Shown here: in pieces, positions 16,612-25,613 of the stretch
Layout of the letters: every line of letters begins with the position of its first letter
Numbering within the stretch: position 1 is the first letter of the stretch
NCBI GenBank assembly: GCA_034436355.1
Contig: DAOTVQ010000028.1
Span: 62,001-126,000, forward strand
Reading direction: 5' to 3'
DNA from: CP2-2F sp034436355
GTDB taxonomy: Bacteria; Chloroflexota; Anaerolineae; Aggregatilineales; UBA2796
Length of the DNA stretch: 64,000 bases
Position numbers and translations under genes: made by a program
The notes under the pieces: model-generated
What the model was told of the DNA's origin: nothing
What the model saw: the letters and a program-made list of their open reading frames with translations, nothing else
Databases searched by the model: none

Positions 16612-18471
16612 TCAGGTTACTTTGCTTGGTGGTGGCAGCACCGGACGTTCCTTGTACTCATTTGGCTCGATGGTCATATATTCAAACGCTTCTCGGCGCG
16701 TTTGCGGCGTGAGCATGACGCACAACTCGCGGATGCGCTCAATGGTGCGGAAGGCTTGCTTGATGCCTAGCTGTCTCACCACATATTCCTCAAAGGCTTG
16801 GATGTACTCGTCCGCCGCCACTTCATGCTCAGCGGTTGCCCAGTCGTCACCATGGAAGAGCTTCTGGTAGCGTGCTTGGCGATCAATCAGGTGCAAGGTT
16901 GGCGTCAATTTAACGACGCCCATGCCATAGGGTTTGCCCATCCCTAACTGATGGCGATGCTCAGCGCTGCACGGCAAGTAGAGCGCCCACGCCAACGCGC
17001 CCAGTTCGGCAGCGGTCAGATTCTCAAAGCGGATGGTGAATTTAAATTCGATCCCTTTTTTGACGGGCTTCATGCGCGTGTGCTGAGTGTCCCCTTGCTT
17101 AGATTTATCAGATTCCTGAACATGGCTGACTTGTGTGCCGCGCTGCCGCCAGTAGAGTTTATGCCCGCGTAATTGTGGCTCAGGTGTGGTGGCATAATGA
17201 ACAAGGTTTTTTTTGTCGGTACGCTCACCATTTGGTTGCCTAAGGTAGTGTTGAAAAGTAGTCGGTTTCGGTCCGCCGAGAATCTTCGGAGTGAATTCGG
17301 GTTCGTAGAAGTCGGGTTGCTTTTTGTCATCAGATTGTTTTAGGATAACAACAGCATCCGAGACCGATACACGAGAGGCAATGGGAGCGCGGGTATCCTG
17401 CTTGTCTTCAGCGCGCCGTACCCAACCAAAAATCGCCTCAGCCATATCCGTTTTGCCCGCAGCTTCCCTGTTAGCGGGGATTAAGTCGGCTAGGCTATGT
17501 GGGTAAGGCAAGCGAAACATCAACGTCGGACCAAAGAAAACGAGCTTATTGTTCTCATCTACAAGGTAGAAGAGCGGATCACCATCATTCATGAGTTTGC
17601 GTGCATCAATACCGCGTTTCATGTCACGGTCTTCTTCGTATTGCCTCCAAAGCGCATCTGAAATAGATATAGGCGTTGCCTCTTTATTCGGTTCAAAAAT
17701 GGCAGGGTGCCAACGCCGATTAGCGGCTCGTCCAGAAACAACCAGCATAGCTTTTTGAAGACCTGCTTCAGAAGCACGCCTCACTTTTTCGGAAATTGCT
17801 ACTTTTAGCTTAACATTTTGCTTGGTGGTTAGATGAATGCTTCGGCGAGCAGGTTTAACCCAAACCTGATGAATACTTTGTGGTTCCAGCCTTCCAAGCT
17901 CATCTTTATTGGCGAAAACGAACGACTCACCTTCAAATTTCTTTGCAGGTCGTATGTAATAGTCATCGCCTGCTTTCTCGAGGTATCCACCTAATAAGCG
18001 TGGTGATGGATAGTCAAAAGCACCCTCTTTGCTTCTTTCACCTAGGGTCACTCGGCGGTAACTATCGCCAAGGCTAGTTGAGTCGAACACGGCGCGGTAA
18101 ATCAAGCGCTTATCTGAAATCGGTTGTAGCTTCCCAAACGCCACGATCTCCACCAGACTCCGCAACATGCCGCGCAGCGAACTGCCCGGGATGACAGGCT
18201 TGCCGTTGCGCTGGAAGAAATCGGGCTTGTTCTTGTGCTGGTCAGCTTGCGCCGCCTCAGCTTCGGTCAACATGCCGCGGATGTAGAGCGGCGTCTCGGT
18301 GGTGAGTGTGACGGTGAAGTATCCGCTGTGCCGATCTGTGTAGTAACGGTCGTGATCGGGCAGCGGCTCAGCAGGCACAACTTTCTCCGGCAGCGGCACG
18401 AAGTTGTAGGGCGCGTGTGCTACACGCCCACCACCTTGTGATTGTCCGCCCTGTGTTCCCCTGTTACCCAT
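16612..18471 (-). CDS. Type III-D RAMP protein, TIGR03986-like (copy B)
   Basis: A 619-aa tandem paralogue of the next gene. After a Gly/Gln-rich N-terminal tail, ~97 residues differ from copy A at only two positions (Y/H at two sites), including the IPGSSLRGMLRSLVE RAMP loop. Then similarity drops abruptly for several hundred residues and rises again around MGKPYGMGVV. It lacks copy A's C-terminal extension, stopping at PPPSKVT. It overlaps the csx19 stop by 8 bases, so it is translationally coupled. The two copies may occupy neighbouring positions in one complex or be alternative subunits; both ideas are inference. Confidence 0.76.
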   Translation of the reverse strand: MGNRGTQGGQSQGGGRVAHAPYNFVPLPEKVVPAEPLPDHDRYYTDRHSGYFTVTLTTETPLYIRGMLTEAEAAQADQHKNKPDFFQRNGKPVIPGSSLRGMLRSLVEIVAFGKLQPISDKRLIYRAVFDSTSLGDSYRRVTLGERSKEGAFDYPSPRLLGGYLEKAGDDYYIRPAKKFEGESFVFANKDELGRLEPQSIHQVWVKPARRSIHLTTKQNVKLKVAISEKVRRASEAGLQKAMLVVSGRAANRRWHPAIFEPNKEATPISISDALWRQYEEDRDMKRGIDARKLMNDGDPLFYLVDENNKLVFFGPTLMFRLPYPHSLADLIPANREAAGKTDMAEAIFGWVRRAEDKQDTRAPIASRVSVSDAVVILKQSDDKKQPDFYEPEFTPKILGGPKPTTFQHYLRQPNGERTDKKNLVHYATTPEPQLRGHKLYWRQRGTQVSHVQESDKSKQGDTQHTRMKPVKKGIEFKFTIRFENLTAAELGALAWALYLPCSAEHRHQLGMGKPYGMGVVKLTPTLHLIDRQARYQKLFHGDDWATAEHEVAADEYIQAFEEYVVRQLGIKQAFRTIERIRELCVMLTPQTRREAFEYMTIEPNEYKERPVLPPPSKVT

Positions 18472-19036
18472 TGCTCACCTCCTTCAACGCTACCAAGCGG
18501 CTGAATGCCACATAGACAAAGCCATTTGCATCTGTTTTCAAGTAATGGCGCACCGTCAGGCGCAGCGGACGCACACCAGACTTTAACTCGGTCACCACAA
18601 GCGGCACGTGATGCACCAAACCTTGCGCGCCGTCACTCATCTTGGTGAAGCAGTCACCGTCAGGCTTTTCGGCGTGATCGCTCCACAAAACCTGATCTTC
18701 GTCGAAATACTCGTCTTTGTTGTCTTCTTTCTTCTCGGCTTTGCGATCTGTAATAATGCGCGCATGGAATTTCCCATTGCCATCCCGCCACACGAAGTAT
18801 TCGGCATTTTCACTGAAAAGGCGCGCCTGCTGGAGCGTCGTCGCATCTAGTGCTTGTGGCTTAGTTTTCAATTTGCCGTTCACCACCTTGCCCCAGATCA
18901 CGCCATCATCGGCGTGCGCCAGCAAAAGCGCACCCTGCTCAGCACTCCCAACCTGCTCATGCAGCCACGTCTCAGGGTCAACGGCTTCGGGCTCAACACT
19001 GACAGAGATGATTGTTTTGTCAATTGTGCGTTTCAT
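18464..19036 (-). CDS. csx19: Type III-D accessory protein Csx19 (TIGR03984-like)
   Basis: A 190-aa protein resembling the Csx19 family found only in type III-D loci. It has the typical central block LLAHADDGVIWGKV and a following QARLF...VWRDGNG region. It has no catalytic motif; Csx19 is thought to be a structural or regulatory part of the III-D complex. It overlaps its neighbours on both sides (19033-19036 and 18464-18471), consistent with tight co-translation between the two-domain Cas7 gene and the TIGR03986 genes. Confidence 0.72.
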   Translation of the reverse strand: MKRTIDKTIISVSVEPEAVDPETWLHEQVGSAEQGALLLAHADDGVIWGKVVNGKLKTKPQALDATTLQQARLFSENAEYFVWRDGNGKFHARIITDRKAEKKEDNKDEYFDEDQVLWSDHAEKPDGDCFTKMSDGAQGLVHHVPLVVTELKSGVRPLRLTVRHYLKTDANGFVYVAFSRLVALKEVSNG

Positions 19037-20415
19037 GCGCTCACCGCCTTTACGTATGCCTCTAGCTTATCACGGTCACCTGTGATGCTCAATTTACCAC
19101 CATCGGCGCCGTCAATTTTCCACTCAGCGCCGTTGCTCCTTAGCTCGGCACTCTTGCCCAGCAATCTGCCGCGCCCAACGCTCGATTCGCCGCCCAGCGC
19201 CAAATCGCCCGTCCACAAATCTTTCAGGAGCAGCAGCAAGCCAATCTCACCTTCCTCAGGATTCTTGATGCGGCAGCGCAGCGTGACCGTGCCGCCGATC
19301 TGTGGCTGCTGGTTGAAGAGTGCCGTATCCAGCGCGCCGCCGGTGAAGCGATCAATGCTGACGCGGCTCTGCACCATGCCAAACTCACCACCTGTGATCG
19401 TATGTTCCTCAAAGGTGATGCGGCTGGCAATCCGCTCCTTTTGTGCTGCTTCATCACCATCGGTATCGCCAAAGGCGCCGAACAGTTTGTTGATAAAAGC
19501 CTCTGCATCAGCGCGACCTAGCGTGTTGGCAATCTTCAGCGCACGCGCCCGAATGGCGCCGGCTAGGCTGGTGCCGCTCAACACCGATTTGCCGTCCGAG
19601 CGCAAGTGACCCATATCGGAGACGGTGCTATCGGCACGGATGAGCAGCGTGCTGCGAAGAGCGAAGGTTGCTTCTAGGGTGAACAGTTGGCGTTTATCTT
19701 CGAGAGGCGAAACACCTAGCGCCGCGTGAATATCCTCCGTTTTGGTTGCATTCTTCGGCTCCTTGCCGCGCAGCCATGCCATGAGGTCAGCCTTGTTCTT
19801 CATGTCATAGGTGCAGACGTGCCACTCGGCAACCTTCGCCCGACCGTAACCACGCCCTTTGCGCGCACCGAGCGTGATCTCACCGCGCTGCAAGCCGCTC
19901 AGTGCCGTGGTAAGCCCTTGCAGAAGTTGCTGCTCATTGTCACCTTCAGTGATGATCAGCTCAAAGCGCAGCGGAAAGGATGTGCGTGCCTTCCAGACCA
20001 CAAACGTGTAGAGCGCTTTGTCAGCAGCTGTGCGCGATTTACCGTCAATCCGCACGCCGTCGCGCAGCTCAAATGCGCCGTTTTCGCTCAGGGCGTCATC
20101 CACGATCAAGCGGCTCTGTTCGCCTTTGTCATCTTCGCGCACGCCGCCAAAGAGCAGCGCAGCGCGGCTATTGCTCGATTGGGCTTGCCCGTAGCCCTTT
20201 TCGACTGACCACACATAGCTACGCAGCGCGCCTGCGATGGAAGCACCCGTCAGCAGCGGTTTGCCTTTGCGCTCATCCACGATCAGCGGCATGAGCGCGC
20301 CTGCTTCATCGCCGCTGCCAAAGTGCGCCGGCGTCTGCAAGACCAAAGTGCCTTCCACCACCACGCGCTTGACGATCTTGCGCGATTTTTCACCCCGCCA
20401 CATTGCGTTATTCAT
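19033..20415 (-). CDS. Type III-D fused double Cas7 (Csm3-like) RAMP protein
   Basis: A ~460-aa protein with two Csm3-like RAMP domains in tandem. Each has the Gly-rich loop: LLTGASIAGALRS near residues 53-65 and VLSGTSLAGAIRA in the second half. Two Cas7 domains in one chain are typical of type III-D backbones. The Asp that cleaves target RNA in Csm3 is not obvious in the first domain, where the corresponding position reads ALMPLIVD. The second domain is ambiguous. An ATG at 20415 is preferred because GGGAG lies 6 nt upstream; the longer frame to 20472 lies inside csx10. It overlaps csx10 by 8 bases and csx19 by 4. Confidence 0.82.
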   Translation of the reverse strand: MNNAMWRGEKSRKIVKRVVVEGTLVLQTPAHFGSGDEAGALMPLIVDERKGKPLLTGASIAGALRSYVWSVEKGYGQAQSSNSRAALLFGGVREDDKGEQSRLIVDDALSENGAFELRDGVRIDGKSRTAADKALYTFVVWKARTSFPLRFELIITEGDNEQQLLQGLTTALSGLQRGEITLGARKGRGYGRAKVAEWHVCTYDMKNKADLMAWLRGKEPKNATKTEDIHAALGVSPLEDKRQLFTLEATFALRSTLLIRADSTVSDMGHLRSDGKSVLSGTSLAGAIRARALKIANTLGRADAEAFINKLFGAFGDTDGDEAAQKERIASRITFEEHTITGGEFGMVQSRVSIDRFTGGALDTALFNQQPQIGGTVTLRCRIKNPEEGEIGLLLLLKDLWTGDLALGGESSVGRGRLLGKSAELRSNGAEWKIDGADGGKLSITGDRDKLEAYVKAVSA

Positions 20416-21910
20416 TGTGATCTCCCTTTCCTTTGCCCGCTTCTTTGGCGGCGCGTTCAAGCACGGCGTCAATCAGGATGAGCGCTTCATAACTGTTGTT
20501 GGCATTCTCAGGTTTGGCTGTCTCAGTCAGCCATGCTTTCATTGACTTGCCGTTCACACGCGCTTTCTCAAAATGCTTATCGGCGCGCTTGCCTTGGATT
20601 TCCTCAAAAAACTTCTTGATTGCTCCACTCAGTTGGCGCTCAGGCTTCAGGCGCTCGCTGAGGACGATCTGCCGCAGACGGTTGATCTGGCTCTTGGGCA
20701 GCGAGGATACACTCAGCCTCAGTCCTTTCGCCTCGCCTAGCGCCTGCTGCTCAGTCTGTTGGCGCGCAATGCGCTTGTGCATCTCATCCCAAAGCTGCTT
20801 CGAGGCGCCCAACTTGCTTTCGACCCGTTCGCGCATGGGCTTGTGCTTATCATCATCGCTTTCCAACTTGAGGCACTTTTGCCAACCAATAGCGAGCCGC
20901 CCAAAGCCTTCGTTGCGCCGCTCACCAATGCCGCGCTCAGCAAGGTGACTGTCAAGCGCCGTGCCTGCCTTCAAGACCAACACGCTGCCCATGCTGACCG
21001 TCGGCATTTGCGGCAGCGGCAGTCCCCACTTGCGGTTGAAGCCACCCACGATGCCTTGCCCAAGATAAACTTTTTCAACAGCATCAGGCGTGATGCCCAA
21101 CGCGGTGCAGAGCGCTGCAAAATCGGCGGCGTGCTGCCCATGCTCATTCCGCAGGATGGCATCGCTGAGCAAGGTGATCACGATCTTATCGCCGCTCGGT
21201 GGCGCCTCGCCCACCTCTTGCCAGCTATCGGTGCATTCTACATCGCTAATCGTCACACGCCCGTAGCCGGCGCTGCGTGCGCCGCCCATGATCACCGTCT
21301 TGTTCTCCTTCAGCAGTGCTGCCAAGTAATCAGCATCGGCGTTATGCTCGCACAGGATCGCCGCCTCAAAGACTTGATCGGCTGCCAGCGCATTGTACTG
21401 ATAGATAGTGCTGTTGCCCTCGCCGCGGCTGCGCCCAGCTTTGCGATCCCGAAGCGTATGCACGCTGACAGTGCGCTGCAAGTCGGCAATTAGAACACGC
21501 CTATCTCCATTAAAGGCGACGAATTCCCCGCGCATTGACTTCGGCTTGCCCTTATCGTCGGATTCATCCTTTGGACTGTCCTCGTCTTTAAGGGCATTGT
21601 CTGTGATATCGTGTTTCTCCTTGCCGGTCCGGTATTTTTTCTTCATCCAGGTGTGCGGCGCCGGCAGGCTGCGTTTGCCCGCCAAGACAGGATAGCCGTT
21701 CAGGAAGCGCGTTTCATGGCTGAAGAAACGACGGCGCGCCACCTCTTCGATGGCATCTAGCCTTTCCTTACGCAATGTCAAGCCGATCAAGACGCCGCGC
21801 AGCACGCTGCCGGGAATATAATCATAAGAGACCGCGCTGTTCGGATCGCCCTCAAGGGCAGTCACCAAGAGCGGTTCCTCTAAAGTCAGGCGATAGGTGA
21901 TGGTCTTCAT
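20408..21910 (-). CDS. csx10: Type III-D RAMP protein Csx10 (Cas5 group)
   Basis: A 500-aa Csx10-type protein, the Cas5-like subunit expected to hold the 5' handle of crRNA in type III-D. It shows the family loop YDYIPGSVLRGVL near residue 30 and the C-terminal Gly-rich motif GERRNEGFGR around residue 325. A charged insertion (KDEDSPKDESDDKGK) follows residue ~105. A ~120-residue, Lys/Arg/Glu-rich helical tail is attached after the RAMP core; it might supply the small-subunit (Cas11-like) function that otherwise has no separate gene in this module, but this is only a guess. It overlaps cas7 by ATGA. Confidence 0.85.
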   Translation of the reverse strand: MKTITYRLTLEEPLLVTALEGDPNSAVSYDYIPGSVLRGVLIGLTLRKERLDAIEEVARRRFFSHETRFLNGYPVLAGKRSLPAPHTWMKKKYRTGKEKHDITDNALKDEDSPKDESDDKGKPKSMRGEFVAFNGDRRVLIADLQRTVSVHTLRDRKAGRSRGEGNSTIYQYNALAADQVFEAAILCEHNADADYLAALLKENKTVIMGGARSAGYGRVTISDVECTDSWQEVGEAPPSGDKIVITLLSDAILRNEHGQHAADFAALCTALGITPDAVEKVYLGQGIVGGFNRKWGLPLPQMPTVSMGSVLVLKAGTALDSHLAERGIGERRNEGFGRLAIGWQKCLKLESDDDKHKPMRERVESKLGASKQLWDEMHKRIARQQTEQQALGEAKGLRLSVSSLPKSQINRLRQIVLSERLKPERQLSGAIKKFFEEIQGKRADKHFEKARVNGKSMKAWLTETAKPENANNSYEALILIDAVLERAAKEAGKGKGDHNE

Positions 21911-22563
21911 GCGCGCACGCCTCCAATCTGTGCCTCAAACTGTTTGAGCAATTCGTCATGCGATTTTGTGGCGCCTTCTAGCTGTACTTTCAAGCGCCCA
22001 CGCCCACGATTACGCCCGCTGCCGCCGCGCTTGAGGTTTGCCGCGCACGCCGCCAGCAGCGCCAGAAGTGGATCATCGGGCTTCTGATCAAAGTGCAGCG
22101 GCGCACTGAACGCTAGTCCGCGCAGCACCACACGCGCCGAGCGCAGGCTTTTATCCTGCGGCACGCCAAACCTCGACTCATCCACAGCCGTTTGGCGGCG
22201 AATGCTGGTCAGCGACTCCAGAATTTGCGTTGGCTTGAAAGATTGCCCCTTAACATATGCCACAAGGTCACTCGGCAGTTCGGCGCGCCCAACGCGCATG
22301 TGCGCTTGGCTATCCAAGTTGCTGCCGCCTATGCCAAACAGCCACCCCGCCGCCTCTGTCAAATTTTCAGGATTGCCGAGCGCGTAGAGGATGTCCGCAC
22401 AGGCTTCCACCAACAAGCCTTTCAGCGTGCGCCCACGAATGATCGGCAAGCCTGTGCTGGCGTCATGCTCCACTTCCGCATCCACCAAGCCGACCACGCC
22501 GTCACCGCGCCCAAAAGTTGTATCGCTGAGCAGTTCGATCTTCAGCGTCAGTTCAGTTGTCAT
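21907..22563 (-). CDS. Type III-D Cas7 (Csm3-like) backbone subunit
   Basis: A 218-aa Csm3-like RAMP protein that forms the crRNA-binding backbone. The N-terminus reads LVDAEVEHD then GLPIIRGRTLKG; D28 aligns with the target-RNA-cleaving Asp of Csm3 and Cmr4, so this subunit is predicted to be an active slicer. A Gly/Arg-rich motif SGRNRGRGR sits near residue 190. It overlaps cas10 and csx10 by ATGA on each side. Confidence 0.85.
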   Translation of the reverse strand: MTTELTLKIELLSDTTFGRGDGVVGLVDAEVEHDASTGLPIIRGRTLKGLLVEACADILYALGNPENLTEAAGWLFGIGGSNLDSQAHMRVGRAELPSDLVAYVKGQSFKPTQILESLTSIRRQTAVDESRFGVPQDKSLRSARVVLRGLAFSAPLHFDQKPDDPLLALLAACAANLKRGGSGRNRGRGRLKVQLEGATKSHDELLKQFEAQIGGVRA

Positions 22564-24212
22564 GCTTCACCTGCTTTCTGGTCTGCCCGCAGCGGGATGT
22601 GAATATCCATCAGTTCTAGCGCATCAAAGTAGCCGCACACCCCTTCGCACCAGCCGTTTTCAGTGAAGCCGTTCAGCTTTGGTAGTGTGAGTTCGTAGAC
22701 CTTCAACGCACGCTGCGTTGCCTCAGCGCCTTCGCGCAGTGCATCGCGCAGTAGCTTCGCCTTGTTGCGCTTCTCTGCCCATTCGCCGCCCTGAAATTCG
22801 CGTGTGGCATCCTCCACGACTGACCACCGATGAACACCTACAGTTGTTTCATCGCGCAGCGCTACCGGATGTAAGGTCAGGCTGCCCTGTGGCGCAGTGT
22901 ATTCGCGCTTGCGCATTTCATCGAGATCGCCATACAAGCCGCCGGCAGTGAAGTACCAGTCCAGCGCGCTGCCGTCAAAGCCAACGCTGCGGCGGAACTT
23001 TTTCGCCGCGCTGCACAATTCCTCACTGAGCGCATAGGCACGCGCAAACGGATAATGTGATTTGACAATCGCTACGCCGGCACACGCCGTTAGCGAAAGC
23101 GCATCTTCATTTCCACTCGCTTGGGCAGCAGCCTCGAAGGCGCGCAGATATTCGACTGCCAGCGCCACGCCGATGCGTCCGTCGCAGACAAAGGTCGTAT
23201 CATCACCACCGAAGATGATCGGGCGGATGGGTAGATTCAGATTCGTGCGATCCTGATTATCAAGCGTAAATTTAAGATCAGGGATGATACCAACACCTTC
23301 GATATACTTTCCTTTGTCCTTAGAAGACTTAATGCTTCCAGTAATTTTCTTGATCACGGCTTGCATTGCCGCCATCGAAATGCGCTTGGTTGCCTGTGAA
23401 AAGGCGCGTATACGCTTGACGTACTCTTTATTATCCTCAATGCGCCCAATTTCATGGATAATATCACCCATGCTGTTGCCATCGGCGTGAACAACGGCGA
23501 TGTAGCTGCTTTCACCTCTGGAGCGTCCAAGACGATCCAGATCGTCGGGAAAGGTGTAATTGCTGTCTGCTTTGAGCAGGGAATTCTCAAGGTTTTCCTT
23601 GGCGGGCTTAGCTGCATCATGCTTGGCAAGCACTTCAGCAGAAAGGTAGCGAAACTCATTTGAATTGTCGCCAACACACTTACGACTGAGTGCCGGCAAG
23701 CCTGTCTCTTGGCACATGGCAGTTACGCCGAGTCCGAGCAGTGGTGCGCTATGCACCTGACGGCTAATGGCAGCCTTCATGCCCTTGCGTAACGCACCAA
23801 CTGCCTTACCAAGCGGGCAGTCTTTCTGAGTGCTATCCCACGGGATGCTGTGAACCTCCAAGCGCAAATTAGGCGCCTCGCACAGCACTTTCTTCGAGAG
23901 CTGTTCGGTGAAGGCGTTGGCGTCAGCTTTAGTGCGGAACAAGATGGTGATGTTGCCGCCGCCAAAGTAGATGACTTCGGCGTCCAGCGTGCTGCTTTCA
24001 TCAAAGATGTGACCATCCACAAACGGATTCTCCGCCTTTGGATCAGGCACATTGTGTTTTAGTTTGGCTTCTTTCAGCGCGTCAAATGCCCACGCCTCAG
24101 TTGCCTGCGCCACAAGGTAAGAGGCGCCGACGTTCTCTTTGAGGCGGTTGCTGCCAAAAACGTAGCTTTGAATGCCGCCGCATTCAACGGTGAGTAAGGT
24201 ATATTCCGTCAC
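22560..24212 (-). CDS. cas10: Type III-D Cas10, cyclic oligoadenylate synthase
   Basis: A 550-aa Cas10. It has a first palm motif VVHADGNSMG and the catalytic G335-G-D-D338 of the second palm, so cyclic oligoadenylate synthesis is predicted to be intact. No N-terminal HD nuclease domain is present; the chain starts directly with TLLTVECGGIQSYVFGS, a Cas10/Cmr2 palm-domain opening. The GTG start at 24212 overlaps by one base the TAG of the relic peptide upstream (TAGTG), giving a re-initiation arrangement. It heads the III-D module. With Cmr2 nonsense-mutated, this would be the only intact cyclase here. Confidence 0.9.
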   Translation of the reverse strand: MTEYTLLTVECGGIQSYVFGSNRLKENVGASYLVAQATEAWAFDALKEAKLKHNVPDPKAENPFVDGHIFDESSTLDAEVIYFGGGNITILFRTKADANAFTEQLSKKVLCEAPNLRLEVHSIPWDSTQKDCPLGKAVGALRKGMKAAISRQVHSAPLLGLGVTAMCQETGLPALSRKCVGDNSNEFRYLSAEVLAKHDAAKPAKENLENSLLKADSNYTFPDDLDRLGRSRGESSYIAVVHADGNSMGDIIHEIGRIEDNKEYVKRIRAFSQATKRISMAAMQAVIKKITGSIKSSKDKGKYIEGVGIIPDLKFTLDNQDRTNLNLPIRPIIFGGDDTTFVCDGRIGVALAVEYLRAFEAAAQASGNEDALSLTACAGVAIVKSHYPFARAYALSEELCSAAKKFRRSVGFDGSALDWYFTAGGLYGDLDEMRKREYTAPQGSLTLHPVALRDETTVGVHRWSVVEDATREFQGGEWAEKRNKAKLLRDALREGAEATQRALKVYELTLPKLNGFTENGWCEGVCGYFDALELMDIHIPLRADQKAGEA

Positions 24213-24280
24213 TATTCCCAGCCTTTCATGATCTTGATCAATGCTAGGCGCGAGTCACGTATGCGATCACCGCGCCTCAT
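24212..24280 (-). pseudogene. 3' relic of a second CARF-HTH regulator gene, preceding cas10
   Basis: A 22-codon frame whose last 18 residues, DRIRDSRLALIKIMKGWE, are identical to the C-terminus of the CARF-HTH protein at 30066-30887. Across those 18 codons six bases differ and every difference is synonymous. Upstream similarity stops, and the cmr6 stop lies 12 bases before its ATG. It is most simply the remaining end of a deleted or interrupted paralogue. It may be kept because its TAG overlaps the cas10 GTG and it carries the cas10 ribosome-binding context. It could still be translated as a short peptide. Confidence 0.75.
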
Positions 24281-24292
24281 GTCTTCTGGCAC

Positions 24293-25195
24293 TCAGGACT
24301 CTTTAGGCGCCTCAAACACGCCATAGCCTGAGGCTGTCTTTGAGCCGATGCCCAACCAATTTAGCGCTTCACGAAGAAGGTGGCGTGCATCTACCAGCTG
24401 TAATTTATCCGTTGTGCGCCGCTTGCCGATGGCAAAGGCGAAGCGCGTCCCTTCACGGACGGTGATATAGCTAACAGGATTTGGACTACCGCCATCATCA
24501 GGCGCTTGCTTGCCGCTCTCACGGTAGTATTTGACGAAGTGCGGCGTCATTACGTCCACTGTGAAGAGTTTCTCCCCATTCTTCGGCGGTTCTGACAGCA
24601 CTGCATCGTAGAAGACGCATGTGCCTGCCTCACCCTGCAAGCCGAACATCTCGCGGTAGAGCGTGATTAAGGGCTTATTGAGTTTTGGCAGCGCTTCAGA
24701 AATCTTCTTAGGGTCTGCTTCACTCAGCAACTCATCAAGTTTGTCAAGCGAGAGCGAAGTGCCTGATTGCTCGGCAAGCGTGATCAAAAAGTAGTTGCGC
24801 GTCAAGCCTTTCAGCGCGCTGCCGGGAATGTAGGGCAAGCCCGTGACGCGATGCAGCGTGATACCGAACTCCAAGGCACCCTTGCCGCCCAAACCAACCA
24901 CCAAGCGCCCTTGCAGCTTTGCATTGAAACGCGCCCCGCCTTCGGTCATAGCGCGCCAGCGCTGATAGGTACTTTTGATGAGCGCTTCGTCAGGGCTGAA
25001 GTTATCGCATAGCTCGCGCAGCCAGAAACCAGTTTCGATGCCGATCACCCTACCGCGATCATCACGGCGACTATCACGCTCAATCACCTCTTGTGGCGCG
25101 TAGCGCCCAAGCCATAAGCCCACATTCTGGCATTTTTCGGCGTACTGTTCAACCAGCCGCGCCGCATCTTTCGGCACAAGGTAGGTGTATTTCAT
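24293..25195 (-). CDS. cmr6: Type III-B RAMP protein Cmr6
   Basis: A 300-aa Cmr6, the Cas7-like subunit that caps the Cmr complex next to Cmr1. The central block is RLVVGLGG then GLPYIPGSALKGLTRNYF, followed by the family motif VDVMTPHFVKYY around residue 210. A C-terminal Gly-rich end GIGSKTASGYG is present. It overlaps cmr5 by ATGA (25192-25195) and is the last gene of the III-B module. Confidence 0.92.
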   Translation of the reverse strand: MKYTYLVPKDAARLVEQYAEKCQNVGLWLGRYAPQEVIERDSRRDDRGRVIGIETGFWLRELCDNFSPDEALIKSTYQRWRAMTEGGARFNAKLQGRLVVGLGGKGALEFGITLHRVTGLPYIPGSALKGLTRNYFLITLAEQSGTSLSLDKLDELLSEADPKKISEALPKLNKPLITLYREMFGLQGEAGTCVFYDAVLSEPPKNGEKLFTVDVMTPHFVKYYRESGKQAPDDGGSPNPVSYITVREGTRFAFAIGKRRTTDKLQLVDARHLLREALNWLGIGSKTASGYGVFEAPKES

Positions 25196-25608
25196 CCGCC
25201 ATTATCCTCGCTTTTCCAGCCCTTCGCCTCAGCGAAACGCTTCAGCCAGTTGATGTAGGCGATCACTTCGGCGGTAGTGCGCCGATAATCGGCAGTGGAT
25301 TGCTGCAACAGCCATTCCATCAGCTTGTTATCAGGCAGTTTGAACTCTTGCCTGATCCAATCGGCGATGTGTGCATAGGCAAGCCAATGTTCACTCTTTT
25401 CATCACCGCCTGCCTTTGCCAGCAGGAATGCCAACATTTGCCCAAGCCCATCGGTCTGGATCAACTGTGGCAAGCCGCGCACCAGCGAGCCGTATTTTTT
25501 CTGTGTTTTCTCTGGCACACTGTGATCAACATACTCAATGTTGTTCCAAGCGTGCTTGGCACGGCGCTGCTGCAAGGTCTGTTGTGCAGATTGTGTTTTG
25601 TCTGTCAT
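25192..25608 (-). CDS. cmr5: Type III-B small subunit Cmr5
   Basis: A ~138-aa all-helical Cmr5, the Cas11-group small subunit that lines the target-RNA groove. Recognised by the pattern QQRRAKHAW, YGSLVRGLPQLIQTDGLGQMLAF and WLKRFAEA near the end. The ATG at 25608 is 5 bases after the cmr4 stop and is preferred to a TTG at 25629. Confidence 0.9.
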   Translation of the reverse strand: MTDKTQSAQQTLQQRRAKHAWNNIEYVDHSVPEKTQKKYGSLVRGLPQLIQTDGLGQMLAFLLAKAGGDEKSEHWLAYAHIADWIRQEFKLPDNKLMEWLLQQSTADYRRTTAEVIAYINWLKRFAEAKGWKSEDNGG

Positions 25609-25613
25609 GGTGT

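Noticed and set aside
20759..21493. Plus-strand open frame of 244 codons
   Set aside because: It is opposite csx10, which has family motifs and ATGA-coupled neighbours.
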